Shown: positions 32,183-44,537, counted from the first letter of the stretch. The stretch: DNA of 64,000 nucleotides from Branchiostoma lanceolatum (GCF_035083965.1 NC_089738.1:20238734-20302733), one strand, 5' to 3'. Program-made: numbers and translations. The notes: a model not told the origin generated them from the letters alone.

Positions 32183-34912
32183 ATGTCGGACGAAGAAGAA
32201 GAGAAACAAGAGAACACTTACGTCATTCGGCCGAACTTCCAGCACAAGTGAGTACCGCGTGTTTTATTTATGGGGGTGGAAATGATCGCGAACTGACCAA
32301 CAGTGTCACTGTTTATGTTTACGCGCCACAACTAATGTCACATTTATGACGTTTTTCCATAATGATTTGCGTCTGATTCGTGACTCCATTAAATTGTTAT
32401 GTCTACGTTTTACACTGGCATAGTCGCAGCCTTCATACGACTTTGCTTTCTTTCTCTTGAAGCGTAAAATTGACGGTTAAACACGACAGTCACTAATTTT
32501 CAGCCAATTATGATATGCTGATCAGATCGCCAGGCCGTAATTTATATGGTTTCTACACATCGGAGTATTCGGACCCAGACTTAAAACAAGGACAACAACT
32601 ACTAAACATTAGTTCATATTTTCGGGCGTTCACGCTGCTTTTCTATAGTAGAACCTCTTTCTGTCCTACACACCGCATTATGCTATGTCCGCCCAGGTTT
32701 CTCCAAACGTTACAAATGATTTGGTTTGTTTGTTTTGTTTGAACCTTTGTTTATTCATGATAAGCTCAAATCGGCACGCAGGCCGCTTTTCCACATCGGG
32801 CTGAAAAAGCCGGTTATTGGTTATTGATCTGCAGGTTCCAACCCACTGCGGTGAAAGAGTGCATCCACATTGTCCTGAACGAGCTAATTATTAGGGCTGG
32901 GTATGTGTGGTTGTTGGTTATTAGTTATTGATTATTAGTTATGGATTATTGACAGGTTCGGCCGGCGGCAGTGAAAGAGTGCATCCACATCGTCCTGAAT
33001 GAGCTGGTTATGGGTGGTTGTTGGTTATTAGTTATTGATTATTGGTTATTGATTATTGACAGGTTCCGCCCCGCGGCAGTGAAAGAGTGCATCCACATCG
33101 TGCTGAATGAGCTGGTTATGGGTGGTTGTTGGTTATTAGTTATTGATTACTAGTTATTGATTATTGATCTACAGGTTTTGCCCTGCGGCAGTGAAAGAGT
33201 GCATCCACATCGTCCTGAATGAGCTGGTTATGGGTGGTTGTTGGTTATTAGTTATTGATTATTGGTTATTGATTATTGACAGGTTCCGCCCCGCGGCAGT
33301 GAAAGAGTGCATCCACATCGTGCTGAACGAGGAGTTGACAGGGAAGGAGTACGACGGGGAACAGACGGCCGAGCTCTGCAAACATCTCTCCAACGAGATC
33401 AAGAAAAAACTCAAAGGTGACACGACTATTTTTTACCAAAACCTCAGCTTAGCAGCAGACCTGCCTTACATGGGGCCCGATGATGGGGGCCAGGGTAGCC
33501 TGTGTGACATGATCTCGCTGCCGGGGGCTGATTGGTCCTCTTCCTGAGCCGGTCAGTCGGGCGGGCCCCTAACAGAAACAGCACACTTAAGTCGTGCTAT
33601 AGGCCAGGGGGGTGTAGAGTCCTCGCACAGTGAGGTGTTGATTTGTGTGACTCGACAGTTGTTGTTTCCTCATGTTGCAAAGAAACAAAGTTGATGTATG
33701 AAAACGACAGTTTTTTTTTCATGTTGCAGACAGACTAACAAAGTTGATTTGTGTGACTTGACAGTTGTTGTTTCCTGTTTTTTCAGATCTGTCCTACGAC
33801 AGGTACAAGTTCGTGGTGCAGGTGGTGGTCGGGGAACAGAAGGGGGAAGGGGTCAAGTGAGTACAACAACCTTTTAATATTATTCTGTATTTAGGGGCTT
33901 GTGATATTGTGGCGTTGTGTTGGCATAACGGGTAGGGTGTTTGGCCTAGAACCCAGGGATCCTGGGTCTGAATCTCCTAACACTGATGTTGAGCCTTTGG
34001 GAAAGGCACTTTAAACAATGCTCCTCACTCCATCCAGGTGTAAAAATGGGTACCTGACTTCGGTTGGGGAGGTAAAAGGTGATGGAAGGAGAGGGTTGGG
34101 CTCCGCCTTCCAGTACCATGCCCGAGACACAGTAGATAACAACCCACTGCCCCTACGGCCTCACATATGGCTATGGGACTACCGTTACCTTTTTTTAAAG
34201 TGATTAATACTTACATACCATATGCAGTGCAGATTGGTGAAATCTAAAAGTGTCCTTGTACTGTGGAGACTGTAAGTTTGGAACCTGTCACCTCTCCCTA
34301 ACCCTGTTCTCTCCTTCCCTCCCTCCCTGTGCACAGAATGGCCTGCAGAAGTTTCTGGGACGCCGACACAGACAACTACGCTCAGGACATCTTCATGAAT
34401 GTAAGTTTGCTACAAAATGAATGTGAGTTTGCTACAAAATGAATGTGAGTTTGCTACAAAATGAATGTAAGTTTGCTACAAAATGAATGTAAGTTTGCTA
34501 CTAAATGAATGTAAGTTTGCTACTAAATGAATGTAAGTTTGCTACTAAATGAATGTAAGTTTGCTACTAAATGAATGTAAGTTTGCTACTAAATGAATGT
34601 AAGTTTGCTACTAAATGAATGTAAGTTTGCTACTAAATGAATGTAAGTTTGCTACTAAATGAATGTAAGTTTGCTACTAAATGAATGTAAGTTTGCTACA
34701 AACATTCTGCATGGGATAATTATTATCCCATACAGAATGTTTGGAGATAAAAAACGGGATTTATAATGACTCCAGTGGCCGAAACCTTTATTCAACATTT
34801 CTTGCGAAATCTGGTGTGTTTCAGAACTACCTAATAGCTAATGTTTGTTGTTTGTTTGTTTCAGGATTCGTTGTTTTGTGTAGCAGCAGCCTTCGGCGTT
34901 TTCTACTACTGA
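32183..34912 (+). CDS. DYNLT2B: Dynein light chain Tctex-type 2B (TCTEX1D2), complete
   Basis: Five coding exons: 32183-32247, 33283-33416, 33787-33856, 34337-34400, 34865-34912 (TGA). Phases agree and give 126 residues. The protein begins MSDEEEEKQENTYVIRPNFQ, continues RPAAVKECIHIVLNEELTG and YKFVVQVVVGEQKGEGV, and ends DTDNYAQDIFMN then DSLFCVAAAFGVFYY, closely following human DYNLT2B. The family is a light chain of cytoplasmic dynein-2, acting in retrograde intraflagellar transport in cilia. Exon 2's acceptor and exon 4's donor are each embedded in tandem repeats carrying extra copies of the splice site. A family-B SINE lies in intron 3. The start codon choice rests on homology of ENTY.xRP. 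Possible poly(A) signal ATTAAA near 35041. Confidence 0.95.
32835..33282 (+). repeat. Four decoy copies of the DYNLT2B exon 2 acceptor and exon start
   Basis: Copies start after CAG at 32835, 32956, 33063 and 33175; the true exon begins at 33283. Each copy has about 50 exonic bases (GCAGTGAAAGAGTGCATCCA) followed by GAGCTGGTTATGGGTGGTTG and a TTATTGATTATTGA-rich intron tail ending in (G)ACAG. Spacing is 107-121 bases. The copy at 33175 is open in frame to the true exon (108 bases). Confidence 0.93.
33913..34185 (+). mobile_element. tRNA-derived SINE (family B), plus strand, in DYNLT2B intron 3
   Basis: The head has TTGGCATAACGGGTAGGG (box A region) and CCTGGGTCTGAATCTCC (box B region). The body has TTTGGGAAAGGCACTTTA and then AAAATGGGTACCTGACTTCG. 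It is homologous to 6655-6795 (minus). Confidence 0.8.
34401..34700 (+). repeat. 22-bp repeat of the DYNLT2B exon 4 donor, about 14 copies
   Basis: The exon ends ...TTCATGAAT|GTAAGTTTGC, and the unit AATGAATGTAAGTTTGCTAC plus TA repeats immediately downstream at 22 bases. Two early units read GTGAGT. Each unit is a complete 5' splice site motif. Confidence 0.95.
34701..34741. repeat. 41-bp palindrome
   Basis: The 19-base arm AACATTCTGCATGGGATAA is matched with one mismatch, around a 3-base loop. It follows directly after the donor repeat. Confidence 0.85.
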
Positions 34913-35253
34913 TTCAGCACCTTCCATCTTGGACAAACGGCCAGTGAGGCCCCCATTCCACTAGAAGGCGTTCCCGCTGCCACATAAATTTGGTTTTATG
35001 AACCCTTGAGTTTGGTATGTCATGCAAAATGTTGAAGTATGATTAAAAAGACAACAAAACATACAAGACGTACAAAGATTTGTTTTTATCTATGAAATTT
35101 GTTGAGTGTCAAATTGCTCGGTCCCAGCCTGTAGTGGAATGGGGGTGTATAAACAACACATCTGTCTGGGAGGCGGGAGTTCTACAGTCTACCTGTCCAG
35201 CTATGTTTAAACACTTGTCCTAAAGCCACAAGGTCTTGTGACTATCAATGATA

Positions 35254-35452
35254 AACTGTACATGCAGAAATGTTCGCGGTGGTTTTATGTTCACGGTTTT
35301 CACGGTGAACTCTTTACAGCGAACCTAAAACCACTGCAAAAAGCCGTTCCATTGTGTGACTGTAGCGCTAATATTGTTTCAAACACGAACTCAAAACCAA
35401 CGTGAACCTTACCGCGAAATTAATGCTCGCAAACATTTCTGCATTTACGGTA
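35254..35452. mobile_element. Fold-back MITE, about 200 bp
   Basis: The left end reads ACTGTACATGCAGAAATG; the reverse complement of the right end reads ACCGTAAATGCAGAAATG. The interior has inverted TTCGCGGT/ACCGCGAA and GTTCACGG/CGTGAAC blocks. This is typical of a short non-autonomous element; the superfamily is not assigned. Confidence 0.65.
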
Positions 35453-36889
35453 CTTGAGGCTAGGACCTGTTTTTGGGACTTAAATTGGGAGGGTCGCACA
35501 CTTAAGTGCACAGAAGGAAAATTGGGACCAGCAGGTTTTCATGTCACTCATGGACAAAGTTGTTTATAACACTTGTTTGTTAGGGAAGGAAGTTTTTTGT
35601 AGATTCCAAAACTTCAGTGCATTGTGCTTAAAGCACAGGTCCTATTGTAATTGCAGTAACTTCTCCCACACGCTTCAGAAATGCAGAAAAAGCACTCAGA
35701 TGTCTTAATACTGTTTTAGTGTACTAACTTATAAAGGATAGAATTCTCACCTTCTCACCCTGACCCCTTAAATTGCACGAGTTAAACGCAGTAAAGGATA
35801 GAATAACCTAGAAAATCTATGACAGACAATCTAAGGCATGTTGATCCTTCCGAGAGAACGTTTTGGTTCTGGTTGGAGAGTGTAGCAGAAATATGTAAAT
35901 ACTTTATTAGACAATAGTTTATAAATCTTTACAACAGTATATATATGCATGTTATTATGTATATGACATCAAGAGAAAAAGTTGTAGGAATGAAAATAAA
36001 AGTTGCCCCAAAAGGTTTACTTTGTGCCTGTTTTTCAATGTGTATTACAGAACTACATGTAACAGTTGGTGTTTTTGTTGATATATACCAATAATGGAGG
36101 ACCTGAGAAATAATGTTCTTCAATTCTGTACCTGTATAGCCGGTATAACTGCCCATCGGTGTAGCACACCAGCTTCTGTACCTGTATCTATATTTTCAAG
36201 GAACGCTGTTCGATGTCATCATGTATATTAAATTTGTAGCTGCCTTGCTTTTCAAGTTTGACACATGAAAACTGAGAAAAAGAGTTTGAGAAAAATTCGT
36301 GTTCCTGAGTCACACTACAAGATGGACCTAAAATTTGTGTCTGAATTGGGGAGGGAATGTCCCCGATCAGGCTTCGTAACCCCTTCTAATGCATCAATTA
36401 GTCCTTAGTCTTTGTGAGTTGAGCTTATCTAATTTGTGATGTTATGTACCAGTAGATGCCATACTTTGCACCTTGTACAATTGTTTGCAATAGAATTATC
36501 ATTATCATGCTTCTGACTTAGGCAGAAGAGATGCTGCCCTGAATGTTAGACTGCAGCGCTCAGACATGCACTGAGCAAACTCATTATGAAAATACATTGT
36601 ACTTTAACAATAATGGACTGGGAGCCTTTTGTATATAAATTTCCAGATCAAGGGGGTAAAGACTAAAAAATCATTAAAAACATAGACTTTGACAATGTTA
36701 CAAAATGCTCTATTCAATTTCTTTCACATCTTCATACGTTAATACATTATGTTATACATTAACAACTACTATTACTTGTATTATCTTCAACTTCAAATGA
36801 CTTTGAGGTAGAATTCATATTGAATTCCATGTAATCTGCACCTGATGCTGAAACTTCCATGGGAGACAATCAAACTTCTGTGAGAGACC
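35453..36889. other. Tail-to-tail intergenic region between DYNLT2B and DHRS12
   Basis: Unannotated except for the dispersed repeat fragment at 36345-36430 shared with 7906-7990. It includes the 3' UTR of DHRS12 next to 36890. Confidence 0.55.
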
Positions 36890-39800
36890 CTATGACTTGA
36901 ACCTCTGAGCGATCTCCTCCAACTGCTGCATGAGACCTGCCTCCTCCGGCTTGGACGACTTGGTCCAGGCCAGCGGCAGGTGTTTGGGGGCGGGGGCTCT
37001 GTCTGGAAACAAACAAAACGTAAGTGTAGCTGCAGGAGCAAACAAGTGTATACTAAGAGCTGACTCTTGTAGCCGGTGCAATGGCTGAGTGGGTAGAGTG
37101 TTCGCCTTGCATACAGTAGGTCGTGAGTTCGATTCCCGGCCAGGTCATACCAAAGACTCCAAAAATGGTACATGCTGCTTTCTCTGCTTAGCACTCAGCA
37201 TTTGGGAAAGAGTATGGCAGTTAAACACACACCACTACCAGTGGACTAGCCCCCTGCTGTAGTGATTGCACAAAGTTCTGTGGCCCAAGGGCTACTGAAA
37301 CGGAGATGGGCGCCGCCCTATGCAACATCGGTGCGGGAAGGAACTTTGACTTGAAGAGCTAACTCTTGCACGTCTGGGAACAAACTCACACAGAACACCA
37401 CTGTCTGTCCTGTAGATCAGTTTTTGACAGTAAATTGTTTTTTTACTGTACCAAAAGCAAACCCTTAGAACAAACAGACCTGATGCAGGCTGTTTTCTAT
37501 CTCTTACACAGGTGAACAGTCTGTTTAAATACTGACTAGTTAAACAGCTGGTAACTACCAAAGCTATAGACTCACCAAGAACAAGTATTATATATATGTG
37601 AAGTCTTCAGCCCAAAAGCACCACAATTCAGTGCTGATACACCTGTACTGAATGTTGAATGATTGAGATGTGCCCACCTTGGAAGAAGAGTCCACCTGGT
37701 TGCTTAGCAACCGCCTCCGCCACACAGAGCCAGACCAGGGTGTCGGCTCCCTGCTCTATGGACCGCAGACGACTCTTCATCTTCTGGTGGAAATCTGGCA
37801 TGGAGTTCTGCACGGCTGCAGACGTAGGAGTAAGAACATATCTAGAATCATCTGACTTTATCTCAGACGCTTCTAAATGTACCAACAGACAGTTCTCACC
37901 GCTGGAGCATGTAACAATAGGATCATCAAACTGAATTCCAGGCAACAGAACTAACAGAAAGTGAATTATCTGCACTTTCGCTTTCATGTATGCACAGGAA
38001 TTACAGAGCTTGGTAACTTGAATGAGCGGAAACACTTAAATCCACGGGAAGGTGGGTCGTTCAAAACATGTGTTGCTGAATCAAGAAACTGATTGAAATG
38101 GCTGGTTTCCCTGCCAAGCTGGGGTTCAGAGGTCGTAGGTGGCCGGATTGTGGGATACTGTACCAATGGATTGTGGGATACTGTACTGATGGATTGTGGG
38201 ATACTGCACTGATGGATTGTGGGATACCTTACAGGTGCATTGTGGGATACTGACCTGGCGTGTCGGCCCAGCCGGGGTGGCAGGAGGAGAAGTGGATTGT
38301 GGGATACTGCTGGGCCCACTGCTCCGTCATGATGATCTGCTGACGCTGAAGAGTAACACATTTGTCAAGTCTACAAATCAATAATCAAGCCTTTACTACT
38401 GAATCTTCATGGATGTTTTAAAGCCTGGAGGATAATCACATAGACAAGCAACAGACATTTTGTTCCAGTCATTCTAGTCTTCCAACCCTCTGGCAAACAA
38501 ATAGTTTTACCTGACAGCATGTCAGAACAGCTTATCCTGGGAAACACCCTCTGTAGTAGCTCCTAAACAAGATAAAGGTAACTATGGAGGATGGTACCAC
38601 TCAGGCTAAGAACGGACCCCCCTCCTTCCGACTCACCTTGTTCTGTGAGTACGCCATGGTCCCATCAAACGGCCTCATCTGCTCAAACTGCAGGTCTTTA
38701 GTGTTTAACTTGGAAACCAGCATTCCTCCTGAGGACACTGTGATCTGGGGAGGAATAAGATTGTTAAAACATTGTTGTAAACAAAAAGATTTCTATAAAC
38801 TCCATCAAATAATAGATACTACTACTATTCATCGTGCAAACAGTTCCTTGCACACAGAGATGGACAGTTGCAATATTTAAGAGGTGCAAAGTATGCTACT
38901 TATAGCGGTGAGAAGCAGTACTCCAGTCAGAAGCTCTGAAGAAGGTGTCTGACAGACACCGAAACGTCAGCAGGTGAGATTCCGGGCTGTGCAAAATTAA
39001 AAGAAACTCCAAATATCTTATTCGAATGTTGTTTTCAAAGTTTGATTAAAAATTTTGCCACAATTGATTTCAAGCTACAGAAACTCAAAGGAAGGCCATG
39101 AGCTTGTTTACAATGTCTTGTAGGTTTGCGGCAGGAATATGTCCATATAACAGTTCAGCAGCTTTATTTCACTATTGCAGCTTTAAATTCAGGGTGGAGG
39201 AAAGTCTGTTCGATGTAAAGAAAAAAGGCGAAAGGACGCACCACTCGGGGATGCTCACTCTTGGACAGCAGGGGCAGCAGGCCGGTCGTCAGGATGTACG
39301 TACCTGCAACATGGAGGAACTGTCAATCAACTGTCATTCAACTGTCAATCACATGAAATGTCATTATGTGACTACAGGGGATGACAGATGGGTACTAGTC
39401 TCTACCACATTGACTACGCTGGCTAATTAGGGAGAATAATTTGGGTACAAAACAGGTGAATACAGCATTATGAAGTGAATCACTTATGCAGTTGTACACA
39501 TTGTTTGGATTCGAATTGTGCCTCTGGCAGAATCCTGCCGGATTGCAAAATGGGAGGTAAATGCTAGCTTCTCCATCTTGTGCATGATGAATGACTCTAT
39601 CCTTACCGAGTGTGTTTGTTGCAAAGTTTCCCTCCAGCCCATCTGCTGAAACCTCCCGCGTGTTGATCATGCAGCCTGCGTTGTTCACCTGCAAAGAGAA
39701 GATGGCATTTGAATTGAACTTGAAATTAAGACATGACATGGGACACCTGAATGGTGGTTTCTGTAGCCTATAGTGGGGGTACCTTATGATGATGATGATA

Positions 39801-42122
39801 GTGGGTGCAGTGAAATGTTCTTACCAGCACGTTGAGTTTGTCCTGCTGCTGACAGTGAGAGAACCCCCCCTAACTCCACCTCCCTCCGTCCCTCCCCCTA
39901 ACTAACTAACTAACTCACCAGCACGTTGAGTCTGTCCTGCCCCTGGCAGAACCCCCTAACTTACTAACTAACGAACTAACTATATAACTCACCAGCACGT
40001 TGAGCCTGTCCTGCTCCTGGCAGAACCCCCTAACTTACTAACTCACTAACTAACTCACCAGCACGTTGAGCCTGTCCTGCTCCTGGCAGAACCCCCTAAC
40101 TAACTAACTAACTCACTAACTAACTCACCAGCACGTTGAGCCTGTCCTGCTCCTGGCAGAACCCCCTAACTAACTAACTAACTCACTAACTAACTCACCA
40201 GCACGTTGAGTCTGTCCTGCTCCTGGCAGAACCCCCTAGCTAACTAACTAACTAACTAACTCACCAGCACGTTGAGCCTGTCCTGCTCCAGATATAACCC
40301 CATCTCCCTAGCTAACTAACTCACTAACTAACTCACCAGCACGTTGAGTCTGTCCTGCTCCTGGCAGAACCTGGAGGCGAAGTCTGCCACCTGTCTGGGC
40401 TGCGCCATGTCCAGGATGTGCAGGTGGACAAGCTGCTTAAGCAGTAGAAACAACGTAATCATTGGTACATTAGATCACAACTTCAGATGACTACACTTCA
40501 GGCAAACAAAAATACTATATGCTGAAAAAATGTAGAAATCAAATGTGGGAAGAGAACAAATCAGTAGTGATCCTGGCACAAAGTCTGGAGCCACAAAACT
40601 TCTCGTCTATGGTATAGTGCTTATTGACAGTGAATATCTATAATAGTATAAAGTCTGTTGTGCATACTCAATATCCCCTTGCCTATCCCTTTTTTCCCCA
40701 ATGTCATGTGGTTAAACATGATCAGTTAAAGGTTATGCAATAGGTGTACATTGGCACATCTGCTAGCATCTGTGATCACCTGGCTGCACACATGAGCTCA
40801 TCTTTCTGCATACCTGGTATAACACCTGTGCTCACCTGTGCACAGCTGCTCAGACCCATGCTCAAGTGTTGACACCTGTTATAACACCTGTTCTCTCCTG
40901 ACCCCACCTGACTCACCTGGCTGCCTGTTGTCTCCCGGATGTCCTTCAGCGCCTCCTCACCTCTGGACGGGTTTCTGCACACCAGGTGGACCGTACCACC
41001 TGTGGGGGGAGGCAGGTTTAGATCATTCTGCTGACACATGAATATACTCTTTTATCTGGCAGTGTGTGATGGCTGATTAACACGTTACCTCGGACCTCTC
41101 CTGGGGATCCGGATGAGATTGAGGTTTCCGTGATGTGATACTTAATTGGAGGTTCACAGGAGAGTCACACCTCGAGCATGATTATAAGAGCAGCCCTATC
41201 AATGGCTGCACCTGGGACAACTATCTTACGGGGGTCACTATGTAGAGTGCTGAAAAGCTGCCATTGCGACTTAGCCCCACTCCTTGCGATTGCAATTCGG
41301 ACCCTGCCTGCAAAGACAGGGTAGTCAGTCAGCATACCCAACAGTACTATCTTAGAAATACAAACAAACATGCGAGTAATTATCATGTGACCTCTGACCT
41401 CTCTTGGCGACCTCCTCAGCGGTTGCCTTGCCGATACCGCTGTTGGCCCCGGTGATGAGGAAGGTGCGACCTGTCACGTCGACCTGCAGGTCACAGGGGT
41501 CAAAGGTCTTGGCTGCGGCTGCATATCCTGAGCTGAGATTCAGATGATATATGTCAGATATACAGATGTATCAAAACACTACTGAACAGATCAGTCTATT
41601 CTTCATGAACTCAGCTTTTGGTTTGGCTGAGGAAAAAAAGGAAGCATTGACGACATATATGATCATATATGGGGTACAGTGCATTTGTTAAATGGGAAAT
41701 CATAATTTGACTTGATTTGCATCTCACATACACTGACTGACTGAATTTGCATGAGCCACATGCATAAAAAAATGTAGCGTAGCCAAATTCAAAATAACAC
41801 CAGGGGTACTGAGCCAAGGTGTTCGGCTACCTCGAAGGAACAAGAAACAGAAATTTTATTCTACATGTAACAGGAAAGGACTGTAAAACATATTTTTCCT
41901 TTAGCTAAATTACTTCAGCTTAATGTTCTGTTAAAACCTCCTTGGTTATAAGCAGCTAGTCTGGACAAGGAGGACAACTGAAGTTGAGGTCCTCATCGAC
42001 TACGATGGACGAACATCATTTAACCTCCTTGGTCTAGATGATGATAACGAAAGGCTTATAACGTACTTGGTGTATTCTCGCATCCCCTTGACGAACCACA
42101 CTGCGTTCCGCCACAGGGACAT
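36890..42122 (-). CDS. DHRS12: Short-chain dehydrogenase/reductase family member 12, complete
   Basis: Ten coding exons in gene order: 42122-42067, 41532-41399, 40999-40917, 40432-40337, 39688-39607, 39303-39242, 38744-38637, 38345-38255, 37815-37678, 37002-36890 (TAG). They sum to 963 bases, 320 residues, with consistent phases. The start MSLWRNAVWFVKGMREYTK matches the family N-terminus. The nucleotide-binding TGANSGIG is near residue 47-54, NNAG follows, and the catalytic YSQNK is in exon 7; HPGWADTP is also conserved. It is an NAD(P)-dependent oxidoreductase of the Rossmann fold whose substrate is poorly known. Exon 6 uses donor GTGCGT. Exon 4 and exon 8 donors are repeated in tandem downstream. 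A SINE sits in the last intron. It is divergent from AP1S. Confidence 0.95.
37070..37345 (+). mobile_element. tRNA-derived SINE (family C) in the last DHRS12 intron, antisense to the gene
   Basis: The head has AATGGCTGAGTGGGTAGAG (box A) and GTCGTGAGTTCGATTCCCGG (box B). The body runs to about ATGCAACATCGGTGCGGG. It differs in body from families A and B. Confidence 0.8.
38140..38254 (-). repeat. 23-bp repeat after the DHRS12 exon 8 donor, about 5 copies
   Basis: On the gene strand the intron begins GTCAGTATCCCACAAT and repeats CAGTATCCCACAATCCATCA. The same CAGTATCCCACAATCCAC is coding sequence (QYPTIH) inside exon 8, so exon, donor and repeat share one unit. Confidence 0.88.
38930..38980 (+). 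other. Hammerhead-like motif of a retroelement fragment
   Basis: CTGAAGA, a 7-bp stem (GGTGTCT/AGACACC) and GAAAC follow one another, the order of a hammerhead core (CUGANGA - stem II - GAAA). A related but degenerate CTGAGGAAGGTTACC/AAAACG lies at 43829-43855. Such cores are known in Penelope-like and some other retroelements. The remaining stems are weak here, so activity is doubtful. Confidence 0.35.
39820..40330 (-). repeat. Seven decoy copies of the DHRS12 exon 4 end and donor
   Basis: On the gene strand, AGGACAGGCTCAACGTGCTG|GTGAGT recurs about every 68-72 bases downstream of the true donor at 40336. Copies end near 40264, 40196, 40128, 40060, 39992, 39922 and 39829; the last has GTAAGA. 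Spacers are (GTTA)n plus GGGGGTTCTGCC. Confidence 0.93.
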
Positions 42123-42794
42123 GGTCGAGCCGGACCTCGCAACAGTTCGAGTAGAGTAGACAAGAGTAGAGTAACGGTCAGGTATCCTCCAGCTGTGGAG
42201 TTCGGGAGCAAGGAGGGTTTCCTGAGCGTTCCTCTCGGTGCGCTAGTCTAACCCCTGAGTTTTCCTCCCGGTGCGTGCGCTAGTCTATTATCAACCCCTG
42301 CTGAGCTTCCCTCTGCACCTGTGCGCTAGTCACTCTCCACTCCACTCTCTCCCATAGCTAGTCAAAAGCCTGACAAATCCTAATCATGTCTAATGCTTAT
42401 CTCTATGATCATGTTCACAAGACATCTCTCCACTTCCGGTGAGTGTTATATAACACGCGCCTCTGTTACACAACTCACACCATGACGTAATATGTAAACA
42501 AACCGACCGGCCATGTGCTCCGAGCAGGCGCTAGTCGGGCGGAAAAAGCAGTCTTCTCTGCTGCTCATCTTCCTACAAATGTCGTTTATCAAATCGAAGC
42601 ACAAAAGTGCCCAAAAATACACGAGAAAGCACGATAAATGGCGAATCTAGTGCCTTTGTTATTGCATGCACGTTTTGGTGGGCGGGGTCATATGCTTGTG
42701 GTGTCGTCATCAGAATGTGTGTACTATCGTGCTGTATTGTGGGTAACAACTGCATTTCTCATGACGTCAGAGGAACTACACACAGGTAGTCAAA
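42123..42794. promoter_or_regulatory. Shared head-to-head promoter region of DHRS12 and AP1S
   Basis: 672 bases separate the two start codons. The stretch includes an ETS-like ACTTCCGG at about 42434 and a duplicated block (TGCGCTAGTCTA/CCCCTGAG) at about 42238-42330. No other gene is present, so both leaders and promoters must lie here. Confidence 0.55.
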
Positions 42795-44501
42795 ATGGTG
42801 AGTTGTCGAATTTTCTTACTAATTTCTCAACAATATGGGCTTAATCAACCTCATAGCCGTACAAAAATACACTGAATGATTGTCGTACGTCTTATTTATG
42901 TGAAATCGGGACGTCCGCTGCCCGTTTTGTGGCTGCTATGACCAGTTGTGCGTGTGACTTAGGTCGTGTTGTGGGAGGGGGGCGGTCGGTGGGTGGGTCA
43001 GTGGTACTGATGTTGTTTGTTTGTTTGTTGCAGATGAAGTTCATGTTGTTGTTTAGCCGACAAGGCAAGGTTCGGCTACAGCAGTGGTACTGATGTTGTT
43101 TGTTTGTTTGTCTGTTTGTTGCAGATGAAGTTTATGTTGTTGTTTAGCCGACAAGGCAAGGTCCGCCTGCAGCAGTGGTACTCGGCGACGCAGGAGAAGG
43201 AGAAGAAGAAGATAATGCGGGAGCTGATCACCATCATCCTGGCCAGGAAGCCCAAGATGTGCAGCTTCCTGGAGTGGAAGGAGTACAAGATCGTCTACAA
43301 AAGGTCAGAAACTTACATTACTTAGTTACCCTACTTACTGCGTCAGACATACTCAGCTGTTAGCCAGCCAGAGGGAAGGAGTACAAGATCGTCTACAAAA
43401 GGTCAGGAACTCTCCTTATGTCACAGCCGGGCTGCGATAACCTTCAATACGGGTGTTCGGATAGGTCCGTACTCGACGGTACAGCCTGGGCTTCCCTAGA
43501 TTCGATTTGAGTGCGCCGGTTGCACAACTTTGTCGCATAGTTCACTTCAACATGGTGAACTTTCTTTCTCCATAGGTTCTGGTTTGGTTTTGTGCGGTTG
43601 CTGCCATTTCCTGGTCGGAAACCTATCTCAGTATCTGCCCTTTTTCTCGTCTTTTTGAGGGAGTCGTATCTTAAGTGCTAGCCACACTGTAAAAACATAT
43701 GTAATGAGGCTGGATGGAGAAACTCTGACCTAGTCATGAATCTTGATAAAGTTTGGGACTGCATTCTTTCCACTGCAACAGTGACACCTAGCTGCAGTGT
43801 AAAGTAGAACCAGTCAGTATTGCCCTGAGGAAGGTTACCAAAACGTTGGCTTGATACATTGTATTAACTCTCTGGTCGTGTACAAAAAACTTGTACATGT
43901 TATTTTGTAGTAATTTGAATCTAAAAATAATCTTTACTGTGTTGCAGATATGCGAGTCTGTATTTCTGCTGTGCGATTGAGAAGGGCGACAACGAGCTGC
44001 TGACGTTAGAAATCATCCACAGATACGTGGAGCTGCTCGACAAGTACTTCGGCAGTGTGAGTACGGGAGACGAGTTTTACTTGTAACCAGAAAAGTTGCT
44101 TCCTACTGCTGAATTCCTGTTACATTCAAGTTTGCCTTTACATTAGTTCATTTTAGATGTGTAGCTTTCACAAGTCTACTTTCTGAATGTTTCAAATTTG
44201 TTAAGGCATTCCTATAGTTTCGTGTGTGTGACGATTGTTGTTTGTTGTTGTACCTACAGGTGTGTGAACTCGACATCATCTTCAACTTTGAGAAGGCGTA
44301 CTTCATCCTGGACGAGCTGCTGGTGGGAGGGGAGATCCAGGAAACCAGCAAGAAAAACTGTCTCAAGGCCATCGCAGCGCAGGACTTGTTACAGGAGGTG
44401 AGTAACAGACATAACCCCCCCCCCCCCCCCACCTAACCACCGCTCCCCCCCCCCCCCTCCCCTTTACCATCGCAGCGCAGGACTTGTTACAGGAGGTGAG
44501 T

Positions 44502-44537
<36 letters not shown>

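Noticed and set aside
33164-33547. Independent 127-codon gene in DYNLT2B intron 1/exon 2
   Set aside because: It is the in-frame read from a decoy acceptor copy through the true exon 2 into intron 2; treated as a possible isoform only.
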